Assembly (NCBI RefSeq): GCF_002094885.1
Contig: NZ_MSIT01000010.1
Coordinates: forward strand, 57,577-121,576
DNA length: 64,000 bases
Direction of reading: 5' to 3'
Origin: Salibaculum halophilum
GTDB taxonomy: Bacteria > Pseudomonadota > Alphaproteobacteria > Rhodobacterales > Rhodobacteraceae
Positions 35,134 through 45,683 of the stretch are shown here, piece by piece. The notes beneath the pieces are model-generated. The model did not search any database. It was given only the letters and a program-made list of their open reading frames with translations, and was not told where the DNA came from. How positions within the stretch are numbered: the stretch's first letter is position 1; each line of letters opens with the position of its first letter. A program made the translations under genes and the position numbers.

Positions 35134-36705
35134 ATGATCTTCGAGGTTTTCGCCGTCGGCGCCGCGTTCCTCTTCGGGCTGGCGGTGCGACCGCTGGGCC
35201 TGCCGCCGCTGGTGGGCTTCCTGGCCGCGGGCTTTGCCATCAACGCGCTGGGGCCGGGGGCCGGGATGCCTGCCGAAACCGGCCCGATCCTGGACCATCT
35301 GGCCGAGCTTGGCGTGCTGTTGCTGCTCTTCACCGTGGGGCTAAAGCTCAAGCTGCGCCAGATCGGCGAGCCGCAGGTCGTCGGCGTCGCCCTGCTGCAC
35401 TTCGCGCTGTCGGTGGCGCTGTTCACGCCCCTGGCGCGGCTGCTTTTCACGCCGGACTGGACGCTGGCGCTGCTGGTGGGGATCGCGCTGGCCTTTTCCT
35501 CGACGGTGCTGGCGGCCAAGATGCTGGACGCCAAGCGCGAGATGGGCAGTTTCCACGGCCGCACCGCCATCGGCATCTTGATCGTGCAGGACATCATCGC
35601 GCTTGTCGTTATCGCCGTCTTCGCGGGCAAGGTGCCGGGGCCCGAGGCGCTGCTGGTGCTGGCCGCGCCGCTGCTGCGCCCGGTGCTGCACAAGATCCTC
35701 GACTGGGCCGGCCACGAGGAAGTTCTGGTGCTGGCCGGCATGGCTTTGGCGGTCGTGGTGGGCGGCTACGGCTTCGAGGTCATCGGGCTGAAGGGCGAGA
35801 TCGGCGCGCTGGTCATGGGGCTGCTGCTGTCCACGCACCCGCGCGCGGGCGAGCTGTCGAAGGCGCTCTGGTCGTTAAAGGAGGTCTTCTTGGTGGGCTT
35901 CTTCCTGTCGATCGGCATGTCCGGCCTGCCCGACTGGGACGCGGTCGTCTTTGCCGTCGTGCTGGGGCTGTTGCTGCCGCTCAAGGGGGTGCTGTTCTTC
36001 GCCCTGCTGGTGGCCTTCAAGCTGCGTGCCCGGACGGCCTTTCTTTCGGCGCTGTCGCTGTCGGTCTACAGCGAATTCGGCCTGATCGTCGCCAGCAGCA
36101 TCCCGGCGGCGCAGTCCTTCGTCGTGCCGCTGGCCATCGCGGTGTCGGTCTCCTTCCTGATCGCGGCGCCGATCAACCACCTTGCGCATCCGCTTTTCGA
36201 GCGGTTCTCGGACCGGTTGCGGCGCTTTCAGCGCGGCACGCGCCATCCGGACGAGCAGCCGACCGAACTGGGCGACGCGGATGTGCTGATCTTCGGCATG
36301 GGGCGGACGGGGTCGGCGGCCTATGCGGTCATGCAGGAACGCGGCTTTCGGCCCATCGGGCTGGACGCCGACAATTACAAGGCGCGGGCCCATGCCGAGG
36401 CCGGGCGCAACGTGGTCTTCGCCGACGCCGAGGACAGCAATTTCTGGACGGGCGTGCGGCTGGAGCGGATCAAGGCCGCGGTGCTGGCCATGAACGACCT
36501 GGAGGCCAAGGTGATCGCCGCGCGCACCCTGCGCGCCAAGGGTTTCGAGGGGCCCATCGTCAGCCATGCCCTGCACGACGAGCACCTCACCCAGATCCAG
36601 GAGGCCGGGGCGAGCCGCACTTACCTGACCATGCGCGAGGCCGGGCGCAGCCTGGCCCAGAACGCCTGCGACGCGATGGAGCCGGCAAAGCGTTCGGGCA
36701 CCTGA
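35134..36705 (+). CDS. CPA2 cation:proton antiporter with a TrkA-N domain
   Basis: 523 aa from the ATG at 35134 (MIFEVFAVGAAFLFGLA). About twelve helices include the GIALAFSSTVLAAKML and GILIVQDIIALVV segments, the latter carrying the ion-binding Asp of CPA2 exchangers. After residue about 395 comes a Rossmann-type NAD-binding domain (DVLIFGMGRTGSAAYAVM), but the TrkA-C domain is missing. Related to KefB/KefC; the ion is probably K+. Converges on the gene at 36.7 kb with only 7 bp between stops. Confidence 0.9.
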   Translation: MIFEVFAVGAAFLFGLAVRPLGLPPLVGFLAAGFAINALGPGAGMPAETGPILDHLAELGVLLLLFTVGLKLKLRQIGEPQVVGVALLHFALSVALFTPLARLLFTPDWTLALLVGIALAFSSTVLAAKMLDAKREMGSFHGRTAIGILIVQDIIALVVIAVFAGKVPGPEALLVLAAPLLRPVLHKILDWAGHEEVLVLAGMALAVVVGGYGFEVIGLKGEIGALVMGLLLSTHPRAGELSKALWSLKEVFLVGFFLSIGMSGLPDWDAVVFAVVLGLLLPLKGVLFFALLVAFKLRARTAFLSALSLSVYSEFGLIVASSIPAAQSFVVPLAIAVSVSFLIAAPINHLAHPLFERFSDRLRRFQRGTRHPDEQPTELGDADVLIFGMGRTGSAAYAVMQERGFRPIGLDADNYKARAHAEAGRNVVFADAEDSNFWTGVRLERIKAAVLAMNDLEAKVIAARTLRAKGFEGPIVSHALHDEHLTQIQEAGASRTYLTMREAGRSLAQNACDAMEPAKRSGT

Positions 36706-36712
36706 TGCGCCC

Positions 36713-37129
36713 CTATTCCGCGGCGTCCGTGCCCCGGCTCAGCCGGTCGGCCTTCTTGCGCACCAGCACGGTGCGCAGGTCATGCATGGCCAGCAGCAAC
36801 TCGTCGGTGAACTCCTCCAGCTGCGCGTCCGTGGCCTTGGACTGTGCCCATTGGGTCGTCAGGTTCAGGTGATCGATGGCACGGTGGATGTCGTCGACGG
36901 TGCGCCGGGCGAGGGTCGCGGTGCGCTCGGTCATCCAGTCGCGGATCACCTCCAGCTCATCCTCGCCCAGGGTGCGGTCGCCCTGCGGCTTGATCTGGCC
37001 GTTGTTGACGTTCACGACCGCGATCTGGTTCATCTCGATGCGGCGCTGGCGGTTCTCGGTGTCGACCTTGAAGACGACCGCCCCGTTCTCCTTGACGCGG
37101 AAGTAATACTCGGGAAGCTCTGCGCCCAT
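36713..37129 (-). CDS. Conserved hypothetical protein
   Basis: 138 aa from the ATG at 37129; the in-frame extension to 37174 is Ala/Gly-rich and lacks a ribosome site. It opens MGAELPEYYFRVKENGAVVFKV, a compact beta-rich stretch, followed by charged helices (ELEVIRDWMTERTATLARRTVDD). No signal peptide or membrane segment, so cytoplasmic. I do not recognise a family. Same strand as the aminotransferase upstream, 87 bp away. Confidence 0.68.
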   Translation of the reverse strand: MGAELPEYYFRVKENGAVVFKVDTENRQRRIEMNQIAVVNVNNGQIKPQGDRTLGEDELEVIRDWMTERTATLARRTVDDIHRAIDHLNLTTQWAQSKATDAQLEEFTDELLLAMHDLRTVLVRKKADRLSRGTDAAE

Positions 37130-37216
37130 CTCTGCCTCGTCGCTTGTACCCGCCGCGCCGCGGCGCTCTGGCAAGGCTAGCAGACCGGGGCGCGCCGCGC
37201 CAGAACCGGGCCGATC

Positions 37217-38455
<1,239 letters not shown>

Positions 38456-38497
38456 TCATAGGTGTGCCGGATCGAACAGACAAGTTCAGAGGACCCG

Positions 38498-38896
38498 ATG
38501 ACCGAAGACGAAAAGACCGAATGGTTCAGCGAGGATACCGCCACCTTCGGCGACAGGCTGGCCGCCGCGCGTGAGGCCGTGTCGATGCCCCAGAAGGACC
38601 TGGCCAAGAAGCTGGGCGTCAAGCTGGGCACCCTTCGCAACTGGGAGGATGACCTCAACGAACCGCGCGCCAACAAGCTGCAGATGGTCTCGGGGATTCT
38701 CGGGGTTTCGATCCGTTGGCTGCTGACCGGCGAGGGTGACGGGGTCGAGGCCCCCGACGACAGCGGCGTGGAACCGGCCGACCTGCGCGCCATCCTGGCC
38801 GAGATGCGCAGCCTGCGCGCCCAGATCGCACAGTCGGGCGAGAAGCTGTCGCAGCTGGAAAAGCGCCTGCGCGCGGTGCTGAGCGACGTGGCATGA
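38498..38896 (+). CDS. XRE-family helix-turn-helix regulator
   Basis: 132 aa from the ATG at 38498 (MTEDEKTEWFSEDTATFG). The Cro/CI HTH covers about residues 18-72: GDRLAAAREAVSMPQKDLAK, KLGVKLGTLRNWEDDLNEPR. The C-terminal half is a predicted coiled coil (DLRAILAEMRSLRAQIAQSG...LEKRLRAVL) suited to dimerisation. It overlaps sdhE by 4 bp and faces away from aatA; its target is unknown. Confidence 0.9.
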   Translation: MTEDEKTEWFSEDTATFGDRLAAAREAVSMPQKDLAKKLGVKLGTLRNWEDDLNEPRANKLQMVSGILGVSIRWLLTGEGDGVEAPDDSGVEPADLRAILAEMRSLRAQIAQSGEKLSQLEKRLRAVLSDVA

Positions 38897-39165
38897 CCGA
38901 GGATGGCGACACCCGCCGCAAGCGCCTCTACATGCGTTCGATCCGGCGGGGTATCAAGGAGATGGACCTGATCCTGGCCGGCTTTGCCGACAAACACCTC
39001 GGGGCGATGGCGGGGCCGGAGCTGGACCTCTACGACCGGCTGCTGTCGGAAAACGACCAGGACCTTTACCAATGGGTCTCGGGTCAGGTGGCCCCGCCCG
39101 ACCGCTATGCCCGATTGGTGGCGCGCATCGCCGAGGGTGCGGCCGGGGTGACGCGGCCGTCCTGA
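38893..39165 (+). CDS. sdhE: Succinate dehydrogenase FAD assembly factor 2
   Basis: 90 aa. The family motif RRGIKEMDLILAGFA (RGxxE) at about residues 18-32 is required for covalent attachment of FAD to SdhA, and YDRLLSENDQDLYQWVSGQ follows, as in YgfY/Sdh5 proteins. It begins inside the stop of the XRE gene (ATGA). No sdh genes are nearby. Confidence 0.95.
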   Translation: MTEDGDTRRKRLYMRSIRRGIKEMDLILAGFADKHLGAMAGPELDLYDRLLSENDQDLYQWVSGQVAPPDRYARLVARIAEGAAGVTRPS

Positions 39166-39280
39166 CCCTGGCCATGGCCGGGACGGAGGGGCCGGGCGCG
39201 ATTTCCGCGGCCACTTAACCGATTGTTGGGCATTTGCGTGCCATCTGGGACGTGCAACGGCACAGAACGGAGGGTGTTGC

Positions 39281-39817
39281 ATGTCATTTCACAGGACTCC
39301 CGATCCTGCGCCCGGCGCTGGCGCCGCCGGGGAGGGTCAGGCGCGGGCCTATGACACCGGGTTCATGACCTCCTACCTTGACACGCTCATGCTGGTGGAA
39401 CGGCTGCACCGGCTGCTGCTCGATGTCATCAAGGATGAATTCGAACGGCTCGGCATTCTCGAAGTGAACGCGGTCCAGGCTCTGTTGATGTTCAACGTCG
39501 GCGACAACGAGGTCACGGCCGGCGAACTCAAGACCCGCGGCTACTACCAGGGCAGCAACGTCAGCTACAACCTCAAGAAGCTGGTCGAGATGGGCTACAT
39601 GCACCACCAGCGGTGCGAGATCGACCGCCGCTCGGTCCGGGTGCGGCTGACGGCCAAGGGCCGCGGGATCCGCGATATCGTCGCGCGCCTGTTCGCCGGC
39701 CACGCCCGCGGGCTGCAGGACGGTGCGGTGCTCAGCATGGACGGAATCGACGAGATCACCATCGCACTGCGCCGGGTCGAACGCTACTGGTCCGAGCAGA
39801 TCCGATATATCTATTGA
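39281..39817 (+). CDS. ldtR: LdtR-like MarR-family winged-helix regulator
   Basis: 178 aa. After a polar leader of about 27 residues, SYLDTLMLVERLHRLLLDVIKDEFERLGI, ELKTRGYYQGSNVSYNLKKLVEMGYM and CEIDRRSVRVRLTAKGRGI form the winged helix. From memory this closely resembles LdtR of Rhizobiales, an activator of L,D-transpeptidase genes that affects wall remodelling and osmotic tolerance. No transpeptidase gene is adjacent. A GGAGGG site precedes the ATG. The symbol is by resemblance. Confidence 0.8.
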   Translation: MSFHRTPDPAPGAGAAGEGQARAYDTGFMTSYLDTLMLVERLHRLLLDVIKDEFERLGILEVNAVQALLMFNVGDNEVTAGELKTRGYYQGSNVSYNLKKLVEMGYMHHQRCEIDRRSVRVRLTAKGRGIRDIVARLFAGHARGLQDGAVLSMDGIDEITIALRRVERYWSEQIRYIY

Positions 39818-39877
39818 AGGCCACGGGCCGACAAGGGTCGGGTCAGGACGGCCGCGCGCCTGTTCGGCCGGCGCCCG

Positions 39878-40570
39878 TCAGCCCGCGTCGCCCAGCATGA
39901 TCGCGCCCAGTTCACGGATCAGCTTGGCCCGCATCGCGCGCTCGAAATCGGCGAACCCGCCGGCCACCTCGACAAAGGCGCCCGGGCCGCGGATCACCGC
40001 GTCGCGGTAATATCCGACAAGATCCCCGCGGCCTTCGGTCGGCATGGCGCGCACGACAAGCCCGTTCACGGTGACCCCGTCGAAGGGGAACGCGGCATAG
40101 GCTTCGCGCGGGCCGAAGCCCTCGTTGTTCTCGCCGTCGCCCGAAACATCCAGCGTCGCCGCCGCACAGTCCGGCGCGCGCCCCAGAAGTGTCGCGCCAT
40201 AGCCCAGCGCATAGCCCAGCGCGGTGGGAAAATCGTCATGGCTGCGCGGGCTGGCGGCGATGCGCCCCGACACGGCGCGAAGGTCGGCGGCCGAGCGGAT
40301 CAGCACCCAGTCCTGCAACAGCACCTGTTTGCGGCGGCCCGACCACTCGTAGACGGCCAGCGCCACGGGGTCGCCGGGGGCGAGAAAGGCCGCCTGGACC
40401 TCCGGCGCCACCAGCGCCGCGGCCAGCCCGCCGCGCTGCAGCGCATCCTCGGCCGCGTCCACCGACGAGGAGACATCCATCGCCAGCGCCAGGGCCAACC
40501 GGCAGGCCGCCGCGGGCTGCGCCGCCACGGCGGCAAGCGCGCAAAGCAGAAGGCGCGCCCGCGTCACCAA
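39878..40570 (-). CDS. DUF1194 secreted VWA-like protein
   Basis: 230 aa with a signal peptide (LLLCALAAVAAQPAAA). The mature protein opens LALALAMDVSSSVDAAED, a metal-binding MIDAS-type motif (DxSxS), and has LDVSGDGENNEG and the AVYEWSG segment typical of DUF1194, an alphaproteobacterial von Willebrand factor A relative. Probably periplasmic; the ligand is unknown. Its start overlaps the gloA stop by 7 bp. Confidence 0.88.
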   Translation of the reverse strand: MVTRARLLLCALAAVAAQPAAACRLALALAMDVSSSVDAAEDALQRGGLAAALVAPEVQAAFLAPGDPVALAVYEWSGRRKQVLLQDWVLIRSAADLRAVSGRIAASPRSHDDFPTALGYALGYGATLLGRAPDCAAATLDVSGDGENNEGFGPREAYAAFPFDGVTVNGLVVRAMPTEGRGDLVGYYRDAVIRGPGAFVEVAGGFADFERAMRAKLIRELGAIMLGDAG

Positions 40571-40992
40571 TGGCCGGTGTTGTCCATGCTGGCCCAGGGC
40601 TCGGCCGGGGCCTGCGCGTCACCGGCCTGCAACAGCTCGACCGAGATGTTGTCGGGGCTGCGCACGAACGCCATGCGCCCGTCGCGGGGCGGGCGGTTGA
40701 TGGTCACGCCATTGTCCATCAGGTGCTGGCAGGTGGCATAGACGTCGTCGACCTCGTAGGCCAGGTGCCCGAAATGGCGGCTGTCGTCGGGCAGGGCATC
40801 GTCGCCGTCCCAGTTATACGTCAGCTCGACCGGGCACTCTTCCTGGCCGGGCGGGGCCATGAAGACGAGGGTGAAACGGCCGCCCTCGCTCTCCATCCGG
40901 CGGGTCTCTTGCAGGCCCAGCAGTTCATAGAAGGCCATGGATTTCTCCAGGTTCTTCACGCGCACCATGGTGTGCAGGTATTTCAACGGCAT
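40564..40992 (-). CDS. gloA: Lactoylglutathione lyase (glyoxalase I)
   Basis: 142 aa from the ATG at 40992. YLHTMVRVKNLEKSMAFYELLG carries the first metal His; VELTYNWDGDD supplies Glu; FGHLAYEVDDVYATC supplies the second His; and FVRSPDNISVELLQ the last Glu, the Ni/Zn set of GloA. It converts the hemithioacetal of methylglyoxal and glutathione to lactoylglutathione in the cytosol. Confidence 0.95.
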   Translation of the reverse strand: MPLKYLHTMVRVKNLEKSMAFYELLGLQETRRMESEGGRFTLVFMAPPGQEECPVELTYNWDGDDALPDDSRHFGHLAYEVDDVYATCQHLMDNGVTINRPPRDGRMAFVRSPDNISVELLQAGDAQAPAEPWASMDNTGHW

Positions 40993-41049
40993 CTCCGTCC
41001 TCCGATTGTGTTGCTGCGAGCCTAGCACGCTGCGCGGCCGGGGGAAGGG

Positions 41050-42402
41050 TCAGAAGGCCGAGCGGAAGCCGATCCGGAGCGAGGTGGCCTCGGTGTCGAA
41101 CCGGGAGACGTTGCTGTCGGTCTGCGTCACCGAGAGAGATGCCGTCGGCGCGAAACCGGCATAGCTGAAGTCCGTGAAGGTGGCGCTGATCGTGCCGGTC
41201 ATACTGACGTCCTGCCGTCCGCCTGGAACGGCAAACAGCAGTGTGTAATCCGGATAATCGCGATAAGCGAGGCGGCCGTGCAAAGCCAGGTCTGCCGGGC
41301 CGATCCGGTCGGGGACCTCATAACCCACCCTCAAACTCAAGGTTGAGCGCCTAATGTTGCGACTTGCACTCGCAGTTCCGCCGGCTGAAAGCCCCCATGA
41401 CACGTCACCGCCCCCGGCACGTTCCGTTCGACCGGTCAGGCCGAGGGTCCAGTCCAGACGCTCGTCTGCTCCGGTGGCCGGCCAGTATTGCTCGAGGTCC
41501 GCCTTGATTCTGAAGTCGGACTTGCCACCCGGACCGGGCCAACCGAAGCCAAGTTCCGCGCCAACCAGATCGCCCTCTTGGCTCATGGCCTGCCATTGCC
41601 GCCCGACCCGCACGCTTGCGTCGAGCATCCCGCCTGAAACCCGGCGGGCGTGGGTCAAACCGAATTCAAGATAAGTCTGCGCAAAGTCCCGCCCGCGCAA
41701 GTCGGTGTCAGGCTCGTCCAGCCAGACCGCAGTCTGGAAGAGCCGCGCGTCGACGCGTGTCAGGGCGGTGCTTGTCGCGTCCATACGATAGGAAAGTCGC
41801 AAATCTGCCGAAGCGATGAGGCCGGGTTGTGCAACGGCGTCCTCGCTTAGAATACCGACCACAGGAACGCCCTCGACGATGTTTAGCCGATCCTCCGCCC
41901 CACCATTGACATTGGATGAGGGCATGAGCCCGAACCCCAAACGCAAGCGGGTTCGGCTCTCGGCCCTTACACGTCGGACGTCGTTCCGCGTTCTGGCGTG
42001 ATCCGTGGGTGTGGGCGAAACGGTCAAGGCCCGACGCAGCCAGTACATCGCCAAAAGGTCCTGGTCGGCTTGCCGGGCCGCCAAAGCGGTCAATCGGGCC
42101 GCCTCGTATTTCTGAGGGTCGCTGCGGCTGAGTCGCCACGCGTGCGTGCCCGCCTTGCGACCTGCACGCGGACGCCCCAGTTGCGGTTCGGCTGCGGCCA
42201 GGATCAACTGGGCGACCCGGTCACTGTCATCCGCTTCCAGAAGTGCCAGGGCAAGCTGTCGGGCCAGACCGGGATCGCCGGTCAGGATGGCATCCCGCGC
42301 CAGGGCCTGAGTTTGTAATCGGTCCAAGGCGATCGTCGTCTGCGCTACGCCCGGACTGGCCAATATCGCGCATAGGAGGATGCCGACCTTAAGGCAACGC
42401 AT
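41050..42402 (-). CDS. Slam-type (DUF560) outer-membrane surface-lipoprotein translocator
   Basis: 450 aa from the ATG at 42402; a GTG at 42420 would add six residues. Signal peptide LKVGILLCAILASPGVAQ. Residues about 30-150 are helical and TPR-like (DPGLARQLALALLEADDSD, KYEAARLTALAARQADQDLL); from about 155 on alternating strands build a beta-barrel, ending in RIGFRSAF with the terminal aromatic of outer-membrane proteins. Slam proteins flip lipoproteins to the cell surface. Its start overlaps the stop of the lipoprotein gene. G+C is lower than that of neighbours. Confidence 0.75.
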   Translation of the reverse strand: MRCLKVGILLCAILASPGVAQTTIALDRLQTQALARDAILTGDPGLARQLALALLEADDSDRVAQLILAAAEPQLGRPRAGRKAGTHAWRLSRSDPQKYEAARLTALAARQADQDLLAMYWLRRALTVSPTPTDHARTRNDVRRVRAESRTRLRLGFGLMPSSNVNGGAEDRLNIVEGVPVVGILSEDAVAQPGLIASADLRLSYRMDATSTALTRVDARLFQTAVWLDEPDTDLRGRDFAQTYLEFGLTHARRVSGGMLDASVRVGRQWQAMSQEGDLVGAELGFGWPGPGGKSDFRIKADLEQYWPATGADERLDWTLGLTGRTERAGGGDVSWGLSAGGTASASRNIRRSTLSLRVGYEVPDRIGPADLALHGRLAYRDYPDYTLLFAVPGGRQDVSMTGTISATFTDFSYAGFAPTASLSVTQTDSNVSRFDTEATSLRIGFRSAF

Positions 42403-43423
42403 CCGGGTTGACCGTGTCACAGAGCGCTGCGTCGCCGGGTTCGCCGCATTTCGTCAGTACGAAGACGCCGTATTCCAGTTCGTTTTCCACGTTATCAAGG
42501 TAGCCCTCGATGCTGATGCCGCCGCTCATGGAGGTGGCACCTTCGCCGCCGAAAACGCCCGCATAATCGCCAATCGGGTCTTGCTCTGGGGTTTCGACGG
42601 TCCCCGTAAAGGTTCCGGCCTGTCCGTCTAGGTTGCCGGGTTCGGGCACGAGCACGACGCTCGGCAGCGACGTCGCGCTTTCCTCAAGGACCCGGTCGAA
42701 TATCGCACCATTTACCGAGCCGTCCGAAAAATCGGCGTTCAAGAAGACTTGACCGGTCACGCGCGAGGGCTGGGCCGGGTGCAGTTCGGGGTCCGTCCCC
42801 GCAGGCACGGCGGCCAAGAGGTTATCGGGATTACCATCTGCAACAGTCAAGTTGCTAAGTCCGGCGTAATCACCGGCATAACTGACAAGGCCGTTGGCGG
42901 GCTGCTCGGGCACGTGCGGGCTGTAAGGGCCGTTGCGCTCGAAATACGCACCGCCGAAGACCTTGTTGAACTGGCCGCCGTCCAGAACCACGGCGCCGCT
43001 GGATGTGTCATCCGAACTGGTCGCCGCGAGACCGATGAAGAACCGGTCAAGGGGGTCCTCCTGGACCGAGAAGGCGGTGTAGCCCGGCACGTCAAGTTGC
43101 GGTGTCCGGTCATAGGTCGCGGTGCGCGGGGTCGTGTCAAGCGAATTCACCGTGACCCTGAAGGTGCCCGAGGCTTCGTCGTAATTCACCGACTGAACGT
43201 TGTTGCCGACATTGTCCGGGACGCTGTCCGGAGAGACGCCGCCGTCTGGCGCGGCCTCACCGCCTGTTCCATCGCCACCGCCCGCGTCGGGATCGGCGCC
43301 GCCGCCGGTCTGGCCATCGGTCTCTTCCTGAAATGGATTTGTTCCGTCGCCGCCGCATCCGGCCAGCAGCGCGAGGCTGAGGGCGGTTATCATGACGGGG
43401 CTCGTCGCGCCGCGCTGTCCCAT
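42389..43423 (-). CDS. Surface lipoprotein, TbpB/Slam-substrate-like
   Basis: 344 aa with lipobox LALLAGC. A Gly/Asp-rich spacer of about 45 residues follows the lipidated Cys. The C-terminal region (VTGQVFLNADFSDGSVNGAI, AGVFGGEGATSMSGGISIEG) matches the small 8-strand barrel of transferrin-binding-protein-B-like Slam clients. The ATG at 43423 has an AGGA site. Its gene overlaps the Slam-like gene, so the pair forms one exporter-client operon. The ligand is unknown: haem, metal carrier and host protein are all possible. Confidence 0.72.
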   Translation of the reverse strand: MGQRGATSPVMITALSLALLAGCGGDGTNPFQEETDGQTGGGADPDAGGGDGTGGEAAPDGGVSPDSVPDNVGNNVQSVNYDEASGTFRVTVNSLDTTPRTATYDRTPQLDVPGYTAFSVQEDPLDRFFIGLAATSSDDTSSGAVVLDGGQFNKVFGGAYFERNGPYSPHVPEQPANGLVSYAGDYAGLSNLTVADGNPDNLLAAVPAGTDPELHPAQPSRVTGQVFLNADFSDGSVNGAIFDRVLEESATSLPSVVLVPEPGNLDGQAGTFTGTVETPEQDPIGDYAGVFGGEGATSMSGGISIEGYLDNVENELEYGVFVLTKCGEPGDAALCDTVNPDALP

Positions 43424-43478
43424 GGAATGTCCTGCTCAAAATGTGCTGCCTGTGGCCGGTTTCCGGCTCTTGACATGC

Positions 43479-43507
43479 ATAATCGGGAATTGCCGCCGCC
43501 AAGTCAA
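43479..43507 (-). promoter_or_regulatory. Predicted sigma-70 promoter of the lipoprotein-Slam operon
   Basis: On the minus strand TTGACT (43507-43502) is followed after 17 bp by GATTAT (43484-43479), about 55 bp ahead of the lipoprotein ATG. Good match to a vegetative promoter; by eye only. Confidence 0.6.
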
Positions 43508-43616
43508 CGATTGCCTTTACGGATGCTGCACAGGATATCGGGGTTCCCGCCCGTTTTCGGCGCAGATATGGTAAGCAGGTTACGGACCCGCCGAGAATCA
43601 GCAAGGAATGCCGCCC

Positions 43617-44525
43617 ATGCCCCTCACCCCCGAGCAACAGGCCGAGATCGACGCCCTGCGCGCTGCGCCCCGCCAGACCCTGCGCACGGTGTCCGAGGGG
43701 ATGGAGGCGCATCTCTACACGCCCGCCCCGGTGCTCGACCACGGCTTTGTCCGGGTGGTGGACTACATGGGCGACGATGCCGCCATCTGCCAGGCCGCGC
43801 GGGTATCCTACGGCCGCGGCACCAAGTCGGTCAGCAACGACACCGGGCTGATCCGCTACCTGATGCGGCACTGGCATTCGACCCCCTTCGAGATGTGCGA
43901 GGTCAAGTTCCACGTCAAGCTGCCCGTCTTCGTGGCCCGCCAGTGGATCCGCCACCGCACCGCCAACGTGAACGAGTATTCCGCGCGCTACTCGATCCTC
44001 GACCGCGAATTCTACATCCCCCGGGCGCAGGACCTGGCCGCGCAATCGACCACCAACAACCAGGGCCGGGGCGACGTGCTGACCGGGGACGAGGCCGAGC
44101 GCGTGCTGCGCATCCTCAAGGACGACGCCGGGCGCGCCTATGACCACTACGAGCAGATGATCGGGCAGGAGGGGCAGCAGGGCCTGGCCCGCGAACTGGC
44201 CCGCATGAACCTGCCCGCCAACATCTATACCCAGTGGTACTGGAAGGTGGACCTGCACAACCTGTTCCACTTCCTGCGCCTGCGCGCCGATGCCCACGCC
44301 CAGTACGAGATCCGCGTCTACGCCGAGGCCATCTGCGCGATGGTCAGGGACTGGGTCCCGGCGGCCTACGCGGCCTTCGAGGACTACCGCCTGGGCGGTG
44401 CGACCCTGTCGGCCGCCGCCCTTGAGTGCATCCGCCGGATGTTGAAGGGTGAGGAGGTGACACAGGAAACCTCCGGCATGTCCAAGGGGGAATGGCGGGA
44501 GTTCATGGGGGTGATTGAGGGGTGA
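43617..44525 (+). CDS. thyX: Flavin-dependent thymidylate synthase
   Basis: 302 aa from the ATG at 43617, chosen because AAGGA at 43603 is well spaced for it and too close for the ATG at 43608. The ThyX motif [15 protein letters not shown] (RHRxxxxxxxS) is at about residue 119, with [15 protein letters not shown] before it and [19 protein letters not shown] after. It makes dTMP using FADH2 and methylene-tetrahydrofolate. Its TGA lies inside the start of the low-G+C AlbA_2 gene. Confidence 0.97.
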   Translation: MPLTPEQQAEIDALRAAPRQTLRTVSEGMEAHLYTPAPVLDHGFVRVVDYMGDDAAICQAARVSYGRGTKSVSNDTGLIRYLMRHWHSTPFEMCEVKFHVKLPVFVARQWIRHRTANVNEYSARYSILDREFYIPRAQDLAAQSTTNNQGRGDVLTGDEAERVLRILKDDAGRAYDHYEQMIGQEGQQGLARELARMNLPANIYTQWYWKVDLHNLFHFLRLRADAHAQYEIRVYAEAICAMVRDWVPAAYAAFEDYRLGGATLSAAALECIRRMLKGEEVTQETSGMSKGEWREFMGVIEG

Positions 44526-45568
44526 AGAAGGACGAGTTAGTTAAGTTCATTGATTGTGTTGATGTTCGTGATCGTCCTCCAAAAGTCCGTGCTCGTGAAC
44601 GAAAGAACTTAGAGTTCAAAGCTGACTTTTCGGCAAACGCGCTTGCGAAGTGCCTCAAGACAATCGCGGCGTTTGCAAGTGCGAATGGCGGCGTAGTTTG
44701 TTTTGGGGTAAGTGATAAGCCCCGAGAAGCCATTGGTACGGATGGCGATCTTGATGAGGCAACTGTCCAGGATCAGCTATACTCACACCTATATCCGGTC
44801 CCAGAATTTCAATTGCTTGAACACGAAGTCTTTGGTCGCCGACTGATCTGTTTACAGGTTGTGCCAGTGTCCAAGAAGCCGGTGATAGCTATCAAAGATA
44901 AGCAGACTTCTGACCAGAGGAGCTCAACTGTTCTCCGGGCGGGAACAGTGTATTTTAGGAGAGCAGGTCAAACAAAGCCAATTTCCGGTGAGGAGTTTTC
45001 CGCGATCTTGGAAAGGCGAGACGAGCTTAAAAGAACGGAAATACTTAATTTTCTTTCCCGTGGTAGGGAGGTCGGATTTGATAAGGCTGTTATCGCAGAT
45101 TTCAGGCGAGCGGGGGCGGAACATGCAAACCCAACTTTGTATGTCCCGGAGACCGAGGCGCATCGTTTGAATATCATTGACAGAGCCAGATTGGTGGAAG
45201 CTGAAGGTGCCCCGGCGTACCAGATTTCTGGAACTGTTGAGTTAACCGTCCCGGCGGATAAAGATCCGCGAAAACCGATGCTGCCGGAAGCCGCGGCGCG
45301 AGCGCTGCGGTCGTCAATCCGCGCAAAGTTCGGCGAATGGTTCCCGTGGAAGGCGATTCATCTTCGCAAAGCTGCTTCACAACTTGGATTTTGGGACGAT
45401 AAGAGCGGGGATGATATTCACACAGGAGTAGTCGAGATAACGAACTCTCCAGTATACTATGAGCAGGGAAGAGTCGCTGTAGAGAGGTTTGCAAACCGTT
45501 CACCGCTCGATTTCGTTGAAGCGGTTGGTTCCAAAGAGACAATTCGTCGCGTCATTGGGCAAGGTTAG
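44522..45568 (+). CDS. AlbA_2/Schlafen-like protein, low G+C
   Basis: 348 aa, starting at a GTG that overlaps the thyX stop (GTGA). Residues about 28-120 carry the AlbA_2 pattern: [20 protein letters not shown], then [16 protein letters not shown] and a GRRLICLQV strand, followed by [13 protein letters not shown]. This domain occurs in Schlafen-like regulators and in several phage-defence and transcription proteins. Base composition is about 45-50% G+C against roughly 68% around it, and the C-terminal half has no family I know. It is probably acquired DNA. Confidence 0.72.
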   Translation: MKKDELVKFIDCVDVRDRPPKVRARERKNLEFKADFSANALAKCLKTIAAFASANGGVVCFGVSDKPREAIGTDGDLDEATVQDQLYSHLYPVPEFQLLEHEVFGRRLICLQVVPVSKKPVIAIKDKQTSDQRSSTVLRAGTVYFRRAGQTKPISGEEFSAILERRDELKRTEILNFLSRGREVGFDKAVIADFRRAGAEHANPTLYVPETEAHRLNIIDRARLVEAEGAPAYQISGTVELTVPADKDPRKPMLPEAAARALRSSIRAKFGEWFPWKAIHLRKAASQLGFWDDKSGDDIHTGVVEITNSPVYYEQGRVAVERFANRSPLDFVEAVGSKETIRRVIGQG

Positions 45569-45683
45569 ACTGACGGGGATAGCATCCATGGTACCCGAGA
45601 TCGCACCGAGCACTTTTTATCAAACCATGCTACAAAGGTGAGTGAAAATGCACCCTACACCCCGCACGAATAGCGCCGGAGGC

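Noticed and set aside
33921..36872. 983-codon open frame on the plus strand
   Set aside because: It runs in a second frame across the MATE and antiporter genes, is Arg/Ala/Gly-rich and shows no domain; long shadow frames are expected at this G+C.
41741..41770. GCGTCGACGCG inside the Slam-like gene as a further palindrome unit
   Set aside because: Only about 10-11 bp of symmetry, lies mid-gene and alone, so it does not match the clustered gene-end pattern.
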